From: JALEVB01 sp022768265
GTDB lineage: Bacteria > Bacillota_I > Bacilli_A > Erysipelotrichales > Erysipelotrichaceae
Reading direction: 5' to 3'
Length of the DNA: 64,000 bases
NCBI GenBank assembly: GCA_034168985.1
Contig: JAXFJE010000007.1
Coordinates: 25,901 to 89,900, forward strand
This document shows positions 1 through 9,600 of the stretch, in pieces. A program made the translations under genes and the position numbers. The notes under the pieces are model-generated. The model was not told the origin of the DNA and did not search any database. It saw only the letters and a program-made list of their open reading frames with translations. The stretch's first letter is position 1. Each line of letters begins with the position of its first letter.

Positions 1-985
1 AAGCGTTTTTAAGGCTTTTATCTTCCATTTTATATCTGAATGATGGTCTAACATTATTCAAAGCAAATTTAAAGTATTGATCAAAACCATTAGCTATCTT
101 TTTGCTAGCATTAACTACGACCTGGGCATTGCTTAGATTTATTTCGATCTTATACCCTTGGTAGCTCAAGGTCTTGCCTTTGATAAAGGGTCTAGCTAGA
201 CCCTGCGCAACAAAAGGTCTATCCAACACATAACTAGTCATACCATAATCTTCATAACCCTCATCAATAATCTTAGCATCTCTAAAATCAAGATCAAAAC
301 TATCCGCAATATCCACATCTTCAAATAGCTCTAAAGGATCACATGGCTTTATCGTTAACATATTGCCTTCATCCTTAATTTGGGTATCAATAACTTCGAA
401 ATAATTACCCTGATAATTAATGATATCATTGATGACTATTTCTGAGTCCTCGACAAGCAATTTGTCACCCTGTTGCAAAGCAGTTTCAATTTTTTTGATA
501 TTAGGATCATAGCTGATCTCATACTTTTGTTCAAAGGATAGATCGTTGCGTTTAGCTATGGCTTCCTTTAAAAGCGTTAAGGCTTGCTGTTTATCAACGT
601 AAGCATCTGGATCTTTAGATGATATGATCTTTTGTTCATATGCTTTTTGAAGATAATCATGATCGTAAGCCTGATTGATCCTTAAGATCGTTTTAGCTAG
701 ATATTCGTTAGTTAGATCATCATGGATATCAAATTCATCTTCACTTAACAGGATATTCCAAGCCGCTAAACCTTGGATTATATGGTAATAATATGAATCA
801 TCCGCCATATTTTCTAATACTAGATATTCATCATTCACCTTTTGGATTCGCAATAATTCATATGCTGTCTCAAACCATTTAGCTAAGCTAATACGATTTA
901 TTGACGCATGCTGGCAACCTGCTAAGGTTGTCAGCATACAAAAGATCAAGCAAACCTTAAGTGTTTGCACTAGACGCATTCGCAT
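1..985 (-). CDS. Putative lipoprotein of unknown function, 3' end cut by window edge
   Basis: An open frame runs from about 985 to the left edge without a stop, giving about 328 residues. The N-terminus has arginines and a lysine, a hydrophobic stretch and the lipobox Leu-Ala-Gly-Cys at residues 21-24, so a lipid-anchored secreted protein is likely. ATG codons lie at 985 and 979 and a GTG at 970; I prefer 985 because a weak GGAA lies upstream. Any of these overlaps the end of the upstream WXG100 gene, which suggests translational coupling. The rest is acidic and soluble-looking with no transmembrane segment after the signal. I do not recognise the family. Its place directly behind two WXG100 genes suggests a surface or type VII secretion-associated role, but this is inference. 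Confidence 0.7.
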   Translation of the reverse strand, partial: MRMRLVQTLKVCLIFCMLTTLAGCQHASINRISLAKWFETAYELLRIQKVNDEYLVLENMADDSYYYHIIQGLAAWNILLSEDEFDIHDDLTNEYLAKTILRINQAYDHDYLQKAYEQKIISSKDPDAYVDKQQALTLLKEAIAKRNDLSFEQKYEISYDPNIKKIETALQQGDKLLVEDSEIVINDIINYQGNYFEVIDTQIKDEGNMLTIKPCDPLELFEDVDIADSFDLDFRDAKIIDEGYEDYGMTSYVLDRPFVAQGLARPFIKGKTLSYQGYKIEINLSNAQVVVNASKKIANGFDQYFKFALNNVRPSFRYKMEDKSLKNA

Positions 986-1256
986 TGATCGTTGTTTCCA
1001 AATTGTCATAACTAGATACAGTTAGCTCTAAAAATTTAGCATAAGCATTAATGGTTTCTTTTTGTACATCAAAACGATTTGCAAATTGATTGAAACGGGT
1101 CCTGATCGTATTGGCTGAATCAGAGATCCAACTAGCATTTAAGCTGTTCATTTGATTTTTCATATCCGTCAATAAGGTATAGATCCGCTCATTTAAGCTT
1201 TCTATTTGTTTTTGACAATTTTGTACTTCTTGCAACGATATCTTGATACTATTCAT
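957..1256 (-). CDS. WXG100 family small helical protein (WIS variant)
   Basis: This 99-residue protein has the size and all-helical look of WXG100 (EsxA-like) proteins, with a central turn reading Trp-Ile-Ser instead of Trp-X-Gly near residue 43. Such proteins are typically substrates or partners of type VII secretion systems and often form dimers. A good ribosome binding site (TAGGAGGT) lies just before the ATG and overlaps the stop of the upstream WXG100 gene, so the two are co-translated. The following lipoprotein gene starts inside its 3' end. There is no signal peptide. The family call rests on size, turn position and the neighbour; the missing glycine lowers confidence slightly. Confidence 0.75.
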   Translation of the reverse strand: MNSIKISLQEVQNCQKQIESLNERIYTLLTDMKNQMNSLNASWISDSANTIRTRFNQFANRFDVQKETINAYAKFLELTVSSYDNLETTINANASSANT

Positions 1257-1267
1257 CCTACGACCTC

Positions 1268-1567
1268 CTAATTTGCCAAAGCTTGAGCTTGGCTAGCTAA
1301 TTCATCTTGTAATTGTTTGTATGCTTTAGCACTGGCTCTTAAAAATTCGATATATTGCCAGATCAAAACATGTAGCTGATTAAAATCATCCTCATAACCG
1401 GCAATTTGCGTACTAAAGGCTTGATTATCCTTTCCGTTCCAACTTGTTTTCATCAAGTCAACCTCATCGAAAAGTTGGTTATATGCTTGCTTATACAGAT
1501 TAGCCATCTCTTCGATCTTATTCGCACAGGTTTCCACTTGTGCAACTTCAACCATGATTTGTCTCAT
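1268..1567 (-). CDS. WXG100 family protein (EsxA-like)
   Basis: This 99-residue, alpha-helical protein has the classic Trp-Asn-Gly turn near residue 43 between two helical halves, which is the hallmark of WXG100 proteins exported by type VII secretion systems. The start at 1567 is supported by AAGGAGGAAATG directly upstream. It is the first gene of a three-gene run (WXG100, WXG100 variant, lipoprotein) just beyond the terminator of the rbfA operon. No secretion ATPase (EssC) or LXG toxin is visible; if present, they must lie left of the window. Family membership is confident, function as a secreted effector partner is inferred. Confidence 0.85.
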   Translation of the reverse strand: MRQIMVEVAQVETCANKIEEMANLYKQAYNQLFDEVDLMKTSWNGKDNQAFSTQIAGYEDDFNQLHVLIWQYIEFLRASAKAYKQLQDELASQAQALAN

Positions 1568-1619
1568 ATCATTTCCTCCTTGTGCTATATATATGCAAGA
1601 TCTAAATTGTTTCCTTGAA

Positions 1620-1658
1620 TAAAAAAAGATCTATATCATTATCTAAATGATATAGATC
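1620..1658 (-). terminator. Intrinsic terminator of the rimP-rbfA operon
   Basis: A perfect 13-bp inverted repeat (1628-1640 and 1646-1658) with a 5-base loop is followed, reading on the minus strand, by seven T residues at 1627-1621. It lies 18 bases after the rbfA stop codon. Confidence 0.9.
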
Positions 1659-1675
1659 CTAGAATGATCATTTAT

Positions 1676-2026
1676 TTATTGTTCGCTTTTATGAATATCA
1701 TTTAAAATTGCATCTAATTTACGTGCTTTTTCAAATGATTCATCTAATTTAAAAGTTAATTCTGGTACACGACGAATCTTTAGCCGTTTGCTTAATTCGC
1801 TACGTACAAAACCTTTCGCTTTATTTAATGTTTTCAAGCCTTTTTCGTTACGTTCTTTCTTACCTAAGAATGTAACATAAACCGTGGCATAGCTATGATC
1901 ATTGCTGACCGTTACATCGGTAATGGTCACAAAACCAATAGACGGATCTTTTAAGGAAAATTGAATGATATCACTGATTTCTTTAAGGATGATCTGATTT
2001 AAACGTTCTTGTTTAACAGTAGCCAT
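1676..2026 (-). CDS. rbfA: Ribosome-binding factor A
   Basis: RbfA is a small KH-like protein that binds the free 30S subunit and helps late maturation of the 16S rRNA 5' end. The 116-residue length matches the family. The N-terminus (VKQERLNQIILKEISDII) and the segment reading VTITDVTVSNDHSYATVYV are typical. It starts two bases after the infB stop and is the last gene of the rimP-nusA-ylxR-ylxQ-infB-rbfA operon, a standard Firmicutes arrangement. A terminator follows directly. Confidence 0.96.
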   Translation of the reverse strand: MATVKQERLNQIILKEISDIIQFSLKDPSIGFVTITDVTVSNDHSYATVYVTFLGKKERNEKGLKTLNKAKGFVRSELSKRLKIRRVPELTFKLDESFEKARKLDAILNDIHKSEQ

Positions 2027-2028
2027 AC

Positions 2029-3855
2029 TTACTCAGCTTCTTTGATCTGGTCTTGGTAAGCTTCCAGAATGTCTCCTTCTTTGATATCATTATAATTTTC
2101 AATTGTTACCCCGCATTCAAAGCCACTTGTAACTTCTTTAGCATCGTTTTGGAAACGTTTCAATGATCCAAGTTTACCATCATATACCACGATACCATCA
2201 CGGATCAAGCGCACTTTAGCATCACGAACAACCTTGCCATCTGTAACCATACATCCTGCGATCGTTCCAACTTTGCTAACTTTGAAAGTTTGTCGAACTT
2301 GCAATTGCCCAATGATTACTTCTTCATATACTGGCGCTAACATACCTTTCATCGCTAATTCCATTTCTTCTACGGCCTTATAGATGATGTTGTGTAAACG
2401 AATCGAAACGCCTTCCTCTTCAGCTTTCTTTCGCACATTGGCATCTGGACGCACATTGAACCCAATGATCAAAGCTTTTGAAGCACTAGCTAACATGACA
2501 TCTGATTCACTGATAGCGCCTGCTACGCTTCTGATAACATTGATCTTAACATTACCAACTTCAATTTTTTCTAAGCTTGATTTAACTGCTTCTGCACTAC
2601 CTTGAACATCAGCTTTGACGATGACAGGAATTTCTTGAATTTCCCCAATTTCGATTTGGTTAGCTAGATCATCCAAGCTCATAGCACTTGTTTGATTACG
2701 TTCTTGATCGATCTTAGCTTGTTTACGTTTTTCCGCAACGGCACGTGCTTCTTTTTCAGAATCAAATACTTTGAACATATCACCAGCCTGTGGTACTTCA
2801 TTTAGCCCAATGACCTCTACTGGCGTACTTGGACGAGCTTGTTTGATCTCACTGCCCATATCGTTGGTCATTCTTCTAACACGTCCAAAACAAGATCCAA
2901 CAACGATTGGTTGTCCTTGTTTTAGGGTACCTTTTTGCACTAATAAAGTACATACTGGCCCACGACCTTTATCTAATTTAGCTTCAATGACCGTTCCGCT
3001 AGCATTACGATTAGAGTTAGCTTTAAGCTCTAATACTTCACTAACAACCAAGACGGTTTCAAGGATATCTTTGATACCATCACCTTTTTTAGCGCTACAA
3101 CGAACAAAGATCGTATCGCCGCCCCATTCTTCAGGCATCAAGCCTAGATCAGCCATTTCCGACATTACACGATCGGGGTTAGCTTCTGGTTTATCCATTT
3201 TGTTTACTGCAACGATGATAGGTACATTTGCTGCTTTGGCATGGTCAACTGCTTCTTTGGTTTGAGGCATTACGCCATCATCGGCAGCAACGACGATGAT
3301 ACATACATCGGTAACGCTGGCTCCACGAGCACGCATAGCTGTAAAAGCTTCATGTCCAGGAGTATCTAAGAAAGTAACAGCTTTGCCATTGACCTTGACT
3401 TGATATGCCCCGATATGTTGCGTGATCCCACCAAATTCGCCATCAACGACCTTAGTTTTACGGATCGTATCCAATAAAGTCGTTTTACCATGGTCAACAT
3501 GTCCCATGATCGTTACGATCGGTGGTCTTTCTTCTAATGTAGATGGATCATCTTGAACATCATCTTCAAGACTATTTTCATCCTTAACTTCTTCTTTAGT
3601 TGGTTCAATACCAAATTCTAAGCAAACTAATTCAACGGTCTCATCATCTAAGACACTGTTGATAGTAACCATCTTCCCTAGCATAAACAAAATCTTGATG
3701 ATATCACTCGCATTCTTATTACAAAGCTGTGCAAGTGCGGCAACCGTAATACCACTTGTATATGTTATCTCTTTGACGACGACATCACGTTTAACAACAT
3801 ATTCCTTTGGTTTACGATTGTTCTTCTTTGATACTGGTTTTCTTGTTTTTGCCAT
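2029..3855 (-). CDS. infB: Translation initiation factor IF-2 (short form)
   Basis: IF-2 is the GTPase that brings fMet-tRNA to the 30S subunit and promotes subunit joining. The protein has an IF2-N domain near residues 25-80, then G1 GHVDHGKT near residue 117, G3 DTPGHE, G4 NKMD and G5 SAK, followed by the EF-Tu-like domain II, the IF2 core domain and the C-terminal tRNA-binding domain. At 608 residues it lacks most of the long N-terminal extension found in Bacillus (over 700 residues). AAGGAGGTT precedes the ATG. It lies 17 bases after ylxQ and two bases before rbfA. All GTPase motifs are intact. Confidence 0.97.
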   Translation of the reverse strand: MAKTRKPVSKKNNRKPKEYVVKRDVVVKEITYTSGITVAALAQLCNKNASDIIKILFMLGKMVTINSVLDDETVELVCLEFGIEPTKEEVKDENSLEDDVQDDPSTLEERPPIVTIMGHVDHGKTTLLDTIRKTKVVDGEFGGITQHIGAYQVKVNGKAVTFLDTPGHEAFTAMRARGASVTDVCIIVVAADDGVMPQTKEAVDHAKAANVPIIVAVNKMDKPEANPDRVMSEMADLGLMPEEWGGDTIFVRCSAKKGDGIKDILETVLVVSEVLELKANSNRNASGTVIEAKLDKGRGPVCTLLVQKGTLKQGQPIVVGSCFGRVRRMTNDMGSEIKQARPSTPVEVIGLNEVPQAGDMFKVFDSEKEARAVAEKRKQAKIDQERNQTSAMSLDDLANQIEIGEIQEIPVIVKADVQGSAEAVKSSLEKIEVGNVKINVIRSVAGAISESDVMLASASKALIIGFNVRPDANVRKKAEEEGVSIRLHNIIYKAVEEMELAMKGMLAPVYEEVIIGQLQVRQTFKVSKVGTIAGCMVTDGKVVRDAKVRLIRDGIVVYDGKLGSLKRFQNDAKEVTSGFECGVTIENYNDIKEGDILEAYQDQIKEAE

Positions 3856-3872
3856 CTTTTGAACCTCCTTCT

Positions 3873-4166
3873 TTATTTATTCTTTAAACTTTTTGCAAAT
3901 CCGATATCATTGATCGAAATGACTTTGACATTGTTTTTACCTAGATACATCGCTAATGTTTGACTATCATCGATGATCATCAGTTCAACTTGGTAAAAGC
4001 GACATTTCTCTTCAACCTTCTTTTGTGATCTAGCACTGATATCATTGGTTATCAAGACTAGATGACTTTGGTGATTACGCACACTATCGATAGCACTATC
4101 ACCAAAGCTGATCTTCTTTGCCCGATAAGCTAGACCTAATAATTGATAAAATACTTTACTCGCCAT
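3873..4166 (-). CDS. ylxQ: L7Ae-like RNA-binding protein YlxQ
   Basis: This 97-residue protein fits the L7Ae/L30e/S12e fold, which binds kink-turn RNA. The N-terminal segment (YQLLGLAYRAKKISFG) and the block VLITNDISARSQKKVEEKC are typical of the YlxQ group found between nusA and infB in Firmicutes. Its start overlaps the end of ylxR by 11 bases, and GAAGG lies a short distance upstream of the ATG, so the two are coupled. Its precise job is not known; ribosome or kink-turn RNA binding is the family expectation. Confidence 0.88.
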   Translation of the reverse strand: MASKVFYQLLGLAYRAKKISFGDSAIDSVRNHQSHLVLITNDISARSQKKVEEKCRFYQVELMIIDDSQTLAMYLGKNNVKVISINDIGFAKSLKNK

Positions 4167-4416
4167 TGATAACCTTCAATAGCTCATCGTAAAAGCTATC
4201 ATCGACCTTTACTTCTAAATTCTTCTCTAGCGTTTTACGCTTTTTGATGATTTCGACAGTTGCAGGATCTTTTTTAATATAACAGCCTCTGCCATTCATC
4301 TTACCTAAAAGATCGATCTTCACTTCTTGTTGAGGTGTTCTAACGATCCTTAATAATTCTTTTTTAGGCAAAACTTCATTAGTAGCTACACATTTTCTTA
4401 ATGGGATCTTCTTCAT
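4156..4416 (-). CDS. ylxR: YlxR family nucleic acid-binding protein (DUF448)
   Basis: The protein shows the DUF448/YlxR pattern: PLRKCVATNEVLPKKELLRIVR at the N-terminus and GRGCYI in the middle. YlxR proteins bind nucleic acid or nucleoid and have been linked to gene regulation and, in some clostridia, to RNase P. I place the start at 4416, giving 86 residues, because GAGG lies upstream of that ATG and inside the end of nusA; a longer frame reaching 4449 would overlap nusA by 32 bases and adds residues not typical of the family. Confidence 0.9.
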   Translation of the reverse strand: MKKIPLRKCVATNEVLPKKELLRIVRTPQQEVKIDLLGKMNGRGCYIKKDPATVEIIKKRKTLEKNLEVKVDDSFYDELLKVINGE

Positions 4417-4417
4417 C

Positions 4418-6070
4418 TTAATCCTCATCATAGTATTCTTCGAATTCATCGTAATCTACATCATATTGATTCATTTCTGCTTCTTCACGCAAACGAATTT
4501 CTTCCAATTCTTCTTCTGAATAAACTGGACGATTATCGTATTCAACATCGATGTGACTCAAGATATCTTTCGCTCTTAAGCGGCGATCATCATCATCTTT
4601 TTTCTTACGACGTTTAACAGTAGTTTGTTCTTGTTTCTTGCTGCTGTCTACTAATTTTTCAAATTTGCTGACATATTCATCAGCTTTCTTTTCTAGTTTT
4701 ACCTTACGACGTTTTTCAACTTTTGCTTCATCGCTTTCGCTAGTTTGTTTACTAGTTTCTTCTTTGGTTTCTTCCATCATTGCTGATGAAGTAGTTTCTT
4801 CGGTTTCAGCAGGTACATCGTCTTCAACATCTTCACAAGATTCCATGTTTTCTGTTGCTGTAACTGTTGGTTCAGCTTCCCCTGTTTCTACCACTGTTTC
4901 GACCTTTACAGCTTCATCTGTCATTTCATCACTTTCTTCATTAGCAGCTGCTTCCAAAGCTTTTTGACGACGTAATTTTTCTTGTTGAGCTTGATAATTT
5001 AACAACAATGTTTGGTAATCAACACCATTTTCTGCCAATTCAGCTTCGGTTTTGATATCGATCTTTTTGTTGATCAATTTAACAGCTAAACGAGCATTTT
5101 TACCTTTGCGCCCAATTGCCAATGATAATTGGTTATCATCTACGACAACTAAAACGCTCTTGTTATCTTCTGAAGGAATTACTGCTTTAACAACAGCTGG
5201 AGCTAAAGCATTACCCACTAGATTAGCGATATCATCATTCCACTCAAAAATATCGATCTTTTCGCCATGGATCTCATTGATGATTTCTTGAACACGTGAA
5301 CCTCTTGGGCCAATACAAGCACCGATTGGATCAACATCTGGATTATGTGATACTACCGCGATCTTACATCTTTCACCGGCTTCACGAGCAATAGCTTTGA
5401 TCTCAACGATGCCATTATAGATTTCTGGTACTTCTTTTTCAAACAAGCGTTTTACTAATAGCGCATCGCTTCGTGATACTGTTACTTGCGATTTTTTCGT
5501 CTCACGATTTACTTCCGTAATGACAACTCTGATTTTTTCGCCTTCTTTTAATTTTTCAGTAGGCACTTGTTGGCTTTTAGGTAAAATTGCAAGTGTCTTG
5601 CCTAAATTTACCAATGCAAATTTTTCTTCAACGGTTTCAACCATACCTAAAACCATTTCATCTAATTTATCGATGTATTCATCATAGATAGCTTGCTTTT
5701 CAGCTTCACGAATCTTTTGTTTGACAACACTTTTCGCTAATGTTGCAGCTGCACGGCTAAAGTTATTGATCTCTACTTTATGTTCAACGATATCACCGAT
5801 TTGAGCATCAACATTATTTACTCTTGCATCTTCTAATGAAATTTCTAATTCATCATCTTCAACTTCTTCCACGACAGTATATTGTTGATAGATTTCGATC
5901 TTTCCTTTTGGGGTAATATCCACACGAACATTGATATCAGGAATTTCAACATGTTTTTTATAGGCCTTAGCCATTGCTTCTTTTAAAGCCTCTACAACGA
6001 TTTCTTTAGGGATCTTGCGATCATCTTCGATCAAAGACATTGCCTTTAATAACTCATTTAATTTATCCAT
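4418..6070 (-). CDS. nusA: Transcription termination/antitermination factor NusA with long acidic tail
   Basis: NusA binds RNA polymerase and controls pausing, termination and antitermination. The polymerase-binding N-domain spans about residues 1-125, followed by an S1 domain, KH1 (GPRGSRVQEI near residue 253) and KH2 (IGRKGKNARLA near residue 322). At 550 residues it is much longer than the about 370 of Bacillus NusA: the last 200 residues are a low-complexity acidic stretch, then a basic block (KRRKKKDDDDRR), then a tyrosine- and acid-rich end. The extension is in frame with no stop or frameshift. It follows rimP by 10 bases and the YlxR start is coupled to its stop. Confidence 0.97.
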   Translation of the reverse strand: MDKLNELLKAMSLIEDDRKIPKEIVVEALKEAMAKAYKKHVEIPDINVRVDITPKGKIEIYQQYTVVEEVEDDELEISLEDARVNNVDAQIGDIVEHKVEINNFSRAAATLAKSVVKQKIREAEKQAIYDEYIDKLDEMVLGMVETVEEKFALVNLGKTLAILPKSQQVPTEKLKEGEKIRVVITEVNRETKKSQVTVSRSDALLVKRLFEKEVPEIYNGIVEIKAIAREAGERCKIAVVSHNPDVDPIGACIGPRGSRVQEIINEIHGEKIDIFEWNDDIANLVGNALAPAVVKAVIPSEDNKSVLVVVDDNQLSLAIGRKGKNARLAVKLINKKIDIKTEAELAENGVDYQTLLLNYQAQQEKLRRQKALEAAANEESDEMTDEAVKVETVVETGEAEPTVTATENMESCEDVEDDVPAETEETTSSAMMEETKEETSKQTSESDEAKVEKRRKVKLEKKADEYVSKFEKLVDSSKKQEQTTVKRRKKKDDDDRRLRAKDILSHIDVEYDNRPVYSEEELEEIRLREEAEMNQYDVDYDEFEEYYDED

Positions 6071-6080
6071 TATTTTTCTC

Positions 6081-6548
6081 CTAAATCCTTACTGCCATAC
6101 GGGCAAAATCAATATTGCTTTGCTCAAAGCTAACTTTTTTAGTCAAAGCTTTGTCACGATAACTTAAAGTTACGATACCATCTTCCACATTAACCAGATC
6201 ACCAGTAATTTCTAACATTTTGTTTGCTGGATGTTGCAATCTGACGAAAATATGACTACCGATAAGCCTAGGCAATTCATCAAGATCTTTGATTTCACGT
6301 TCTGCACCTGGACTACATACTTCAAGATAGTATTCAAAACTAATTAGATCTTTTTCGTCTAACAAAGCTGATAATTGTTCACTGACCACAGCACAAGTAT
6401 CAATATCCATTGTCAGATCTTCCTTCATGATACTTACTTGTAAAATTTTCATTTTACCTTCTTGAACAAATTTTAAATCATACAGTTTAACTTGATTAGC
6501 TGTTAAAATTGGTTCAAATAATTCTTTAAGTAAAGCTAATTGTTCCAT
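6081..6548 (-). CDS. rimP: Ribosome maturation factor RimP
   Basis: RimP (YlxS) is needed for maturation of the 30S subunit. The protein has the family features: EQLSALLD, then the sequence YLEVCSPGAERE that matches the conserved EVSSPGLERPL motif, then a C-terminal SH3-like domain. I choose the ATG at 6548 (155 residues) because AAGGAGGGTT sits directly in front of it; a longer frame to 6587 would run through a hairpin in the leader. It is the first gene of the nusA-infB operon. Confidence 0.94.
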   Translation of the reverse strand: MEQLALLKELFEPILTANQVKLYDLKFVQEGKMKILQVSIMKEDLTMDIDTCAVVSEQLSALLDEKDLISFEYYLEVCSPGAEREIKDLDELPRLIGSHIFVRLQHPANKMLEITGDLVNVEDGIVTLSYRDKALTKKVSFEQSNIDFARMAVRI

Positions 6549-6570
6549 AACCCTCCTTGTAACAATATTT

Positions 6571-6592
6571 AAGGAGTGCATACGCACTCCTT
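6571..6592 (-). other. Leader hairpin upstream of rimP
   Basis: A perfect 9-bp stem with a 4-base loop (AAGGAGTGC...GCACTCCTT) lies between the promoter and the rimP ribosome binding site. On the minus strand it is followed by AAATATTGTT, a poor T-tract. It may be a weak polC terminator, an attenuator or an RNA-stability element in the 5' leader. Confidence 0.6.
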
Positions 6593-6607
6593 ATTACTTA
6601 CGCATAT

Positions 6608-6637
6608 ATTATAGCTTATTTTAATAAATAATTGCAA
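6608..6637 (-). promoter_or_regulatory. Sigma-A type promoter of the rimP-nusA-infB operon
   Basis: Reading on the minus strand, TTGCAA (6637-6632) and a perfect TATAAT (6613-6608) are separated by 18 bases. The promoter begins two bases after the polC stop codon and puts the transcript start near 6601, about 53 bases before the rimP ATG. Confidence 0.75.
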
Positions 6638-6638
6638 G

Positions 6639-9600
6639 CTAAAATAAAGACATTTGATTTTCTTCTTGCATTCCTTCCAAGCAACCTAGTACTTCTAATT
6701 TTCTAATTAGGGTCGCACTTAATTGGGTTCGCTGTGCTAAATCTTGCTTAGACAAAAATTCACCTTTTTGTCGAGCTTCTTCAATGCTTTTAGCTACGTT
6801 TGCCCCTAAACCATCGATCGTGATAAATGGTGGAATGATCGTTTTAACATCAGCTTCGTCAACACAAAATTGTGTCGCTTTAGATTTATATAGATCGATA
6901 TTGCCAACACGATACCCTCGAGCGTTCATTTCTAAGACAACTTCCAAAGTATCATATAGTGCTTTTTCCTTATTTGATGCTGGTTTTTCGGCATAGTTAT
7001 TCATTCTAGATTGTATATCATTCATCCTGTTTTGAATGACGCCAACCCCTTTGGTCATCGTTTCTATTTCATAAGCATCACATCTTAAGGTCAAATATTG
7101 AATGTAGAAATAATGTGGTAAATGGACCTTATACCATGCGATACGGACCGCCATGATAACATAAGCAACAGCATGGGCCTTAGGGAACATGTACTTAATT
7201 TTTTTACAGCTATCAATATACCAATCATGGACATGATGCTGGTTCATGGTTTCTTCCCATTCAGGTTTTAACCCTTTACCTTTACGTACGCTTTCCATGA
7301 TCGTAAAAGCTACAATTGGCTCCACACCGCAGGAAATCAAATATGTCATGATATCATCACGACAACCGATTACTTGATTCAAAGGTACACCATTTTCAAC
7401 CAATACTGAGGCGTTACCCGCCCATACATCAGTCCCATGGGTCAAGCCAGAAATGATGACAAGATCGCCAAAGGTCTTAGGGCGAGTTTGTTCTAGAACC
7501 TTACGCGTTATTCGTGTTCCAAATTCTGGTAACCCTAAAGCCCCTGTTTCTTCACTATAGATCCGTGAATCAATTTTTAAGGCATCCTGAGATGAAAATA
7601 AGCTTAGCGTTTGCGCATCATTCATCGGAATGGTCTTAGGATCGATACCACTTAGATTTTGCAACAAGCGCATCGCAGTGGGATCGACATGTCCTAACAA
7701 GTCAAACTTTAAGACATTATCATGAATATCATGGAAGTCGAAATGGGTAGTGCGCCATTCGCTGCTTTGATCGTTTGCAGGGTATTGTACTGGCGTAAAA
7801 TCACATACTTCATAATCTTGAGGAATAACGATGATCCCCCCTGGATGTTGACCAGTCGTCCTTTTGACCCCTTCACATCCTGCGGCTAAGAAATCTTTGG
7901 TAACTTTTCGCATATTAGCTATACCCATTTCCTCAGCATAACCTGTTACATAACCAAAAGCTGTCTTATTAGCTACGGTACCGATCGTTCCCGCTCTAAA
8001 GACATGGTCTTCACCAAATACTTCCTTGGTAAAAGCATGGGCACGTGCTTGATATTCGTTGGAGAAGTTAAGATCGATATCGGGAACCTTGTCACCATTA
8101 AATCCTAAGAAGGTTTCAAAAGGAATATTTTGCCCTTCACCTTTAAGCTTGGTTTGACAATGCGGACAAAATTTTTCTGGCAAATCGAATCCGCTAGCCA
8201 CCAAACCGTCTTCTACAAATTCGGAATATTTACAATTAGGACAGATATAATGAGGTTTTAATGGATTAACTTCAGTGATACCTGACATCGTCGCTACAAA
8301 GCTACTACCTACCGATCCTCTTGATCCTACTAGATACCCATCTTTATTGCTCTTTTTAACCAAAAGATGGGAAATATAATAAACAACCCCATAACCATTT
8401 GAAATGATACTATGCAATTCCTTTTCCAAACGAGCAGTTACGATCTCTGGCAGATTTTCACCATACACCTGATGCGCCGTTTCATAACAAACATTTGTCA
8501 ATTTTTCACTAGAGCCTTCGATTACCGGTGGGAAGGTTCCATCTGGTACTGGTTGGGCATACTCTACAAGATCATAGATCTTATTCGGATTTTCTACAAC
8601 AAATTGATAGGCTAATTTAGGATCATCTAACCAAGCAAATGCCTCTAACATCTCTTTAGTCGTTAAGAAATGTTGATCCGGATTTTTAGAATTCATACGT
8701 ACTTGCGCATTGTAGATATACAATGGATGACGTACGCCGCCAACTCCTTGGGTTGCAATATAAATATCTCTAAATTTCTTTTCTTTTTTCGTTAGATAAT
8801 GCACATCACCTGTTGCTACGATGATCTTATTTTGTTTTTGAGCTTCTTTGATGATTCGCCATAAGATAGCTTGCAAACGTTCCATACTAGGAACGCTATG
8901 CATATTTAAAAGCGGTAAATAATTTCCTAATGGTTGAAGCTCGATATAATCATAAAAGCTAATGGCTTTGGCTAGTTGATCTTGATTACCATTGGCCGCA
9001 TGTTCAAAAACTTCGCCGTTATAACAAGCTGAGCCAATCAATAAATTATCCCGATGTTTGATGATCTCATTACGGAAGATTCGCGGCTCGGATAAAAATT
9101 CTTCACCACTTTTACCATTAGCTTTGCCAAAGACTGCCAAGGTCTTGGTATTAGATATCGTGATCAATTGATATAGATCTTTGATTCCCTTTTGGTTTTT
9201 GGCCATGACCACGACATGACTTTTTCGAACTTTAGCAAAAGATTTATCGCTTTGCAGATGCTGAAGATCGTTGATGGTCTTTGCACCATTGTTTTTTCCA
9301 TCTTTCAGCATACATAAGAAAACATCTGCTAAAACATTCGCATCATAGTCTGCTCGGTGCGCAACTTCTTCATCATAAGTAATCTTGTATAATCTTGCGA
9401 TATTCCCTAGACGATATGCTCTTCGATCACTATGGATCGCCCTAGCAAAATCTAAGGTATCGATTACGGGGTTTTTTAGTGCTGGACGATTGATCCTACG
9501 CAATTCTTCATTTAAAAAACCATAGTCAAAGCCTGCATTATGCGCTACCAAAACAGCATCGCCGATCCAAGCTAAGATCTCATCACATACTTGCTCAAAA

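Noticed and set aside
6549..6587. N-terminal extension of rimP
   Set aside because: It reads through a perfect hairpin and lacks a ribosome binding site, while 6548 has AAGGAGGG.
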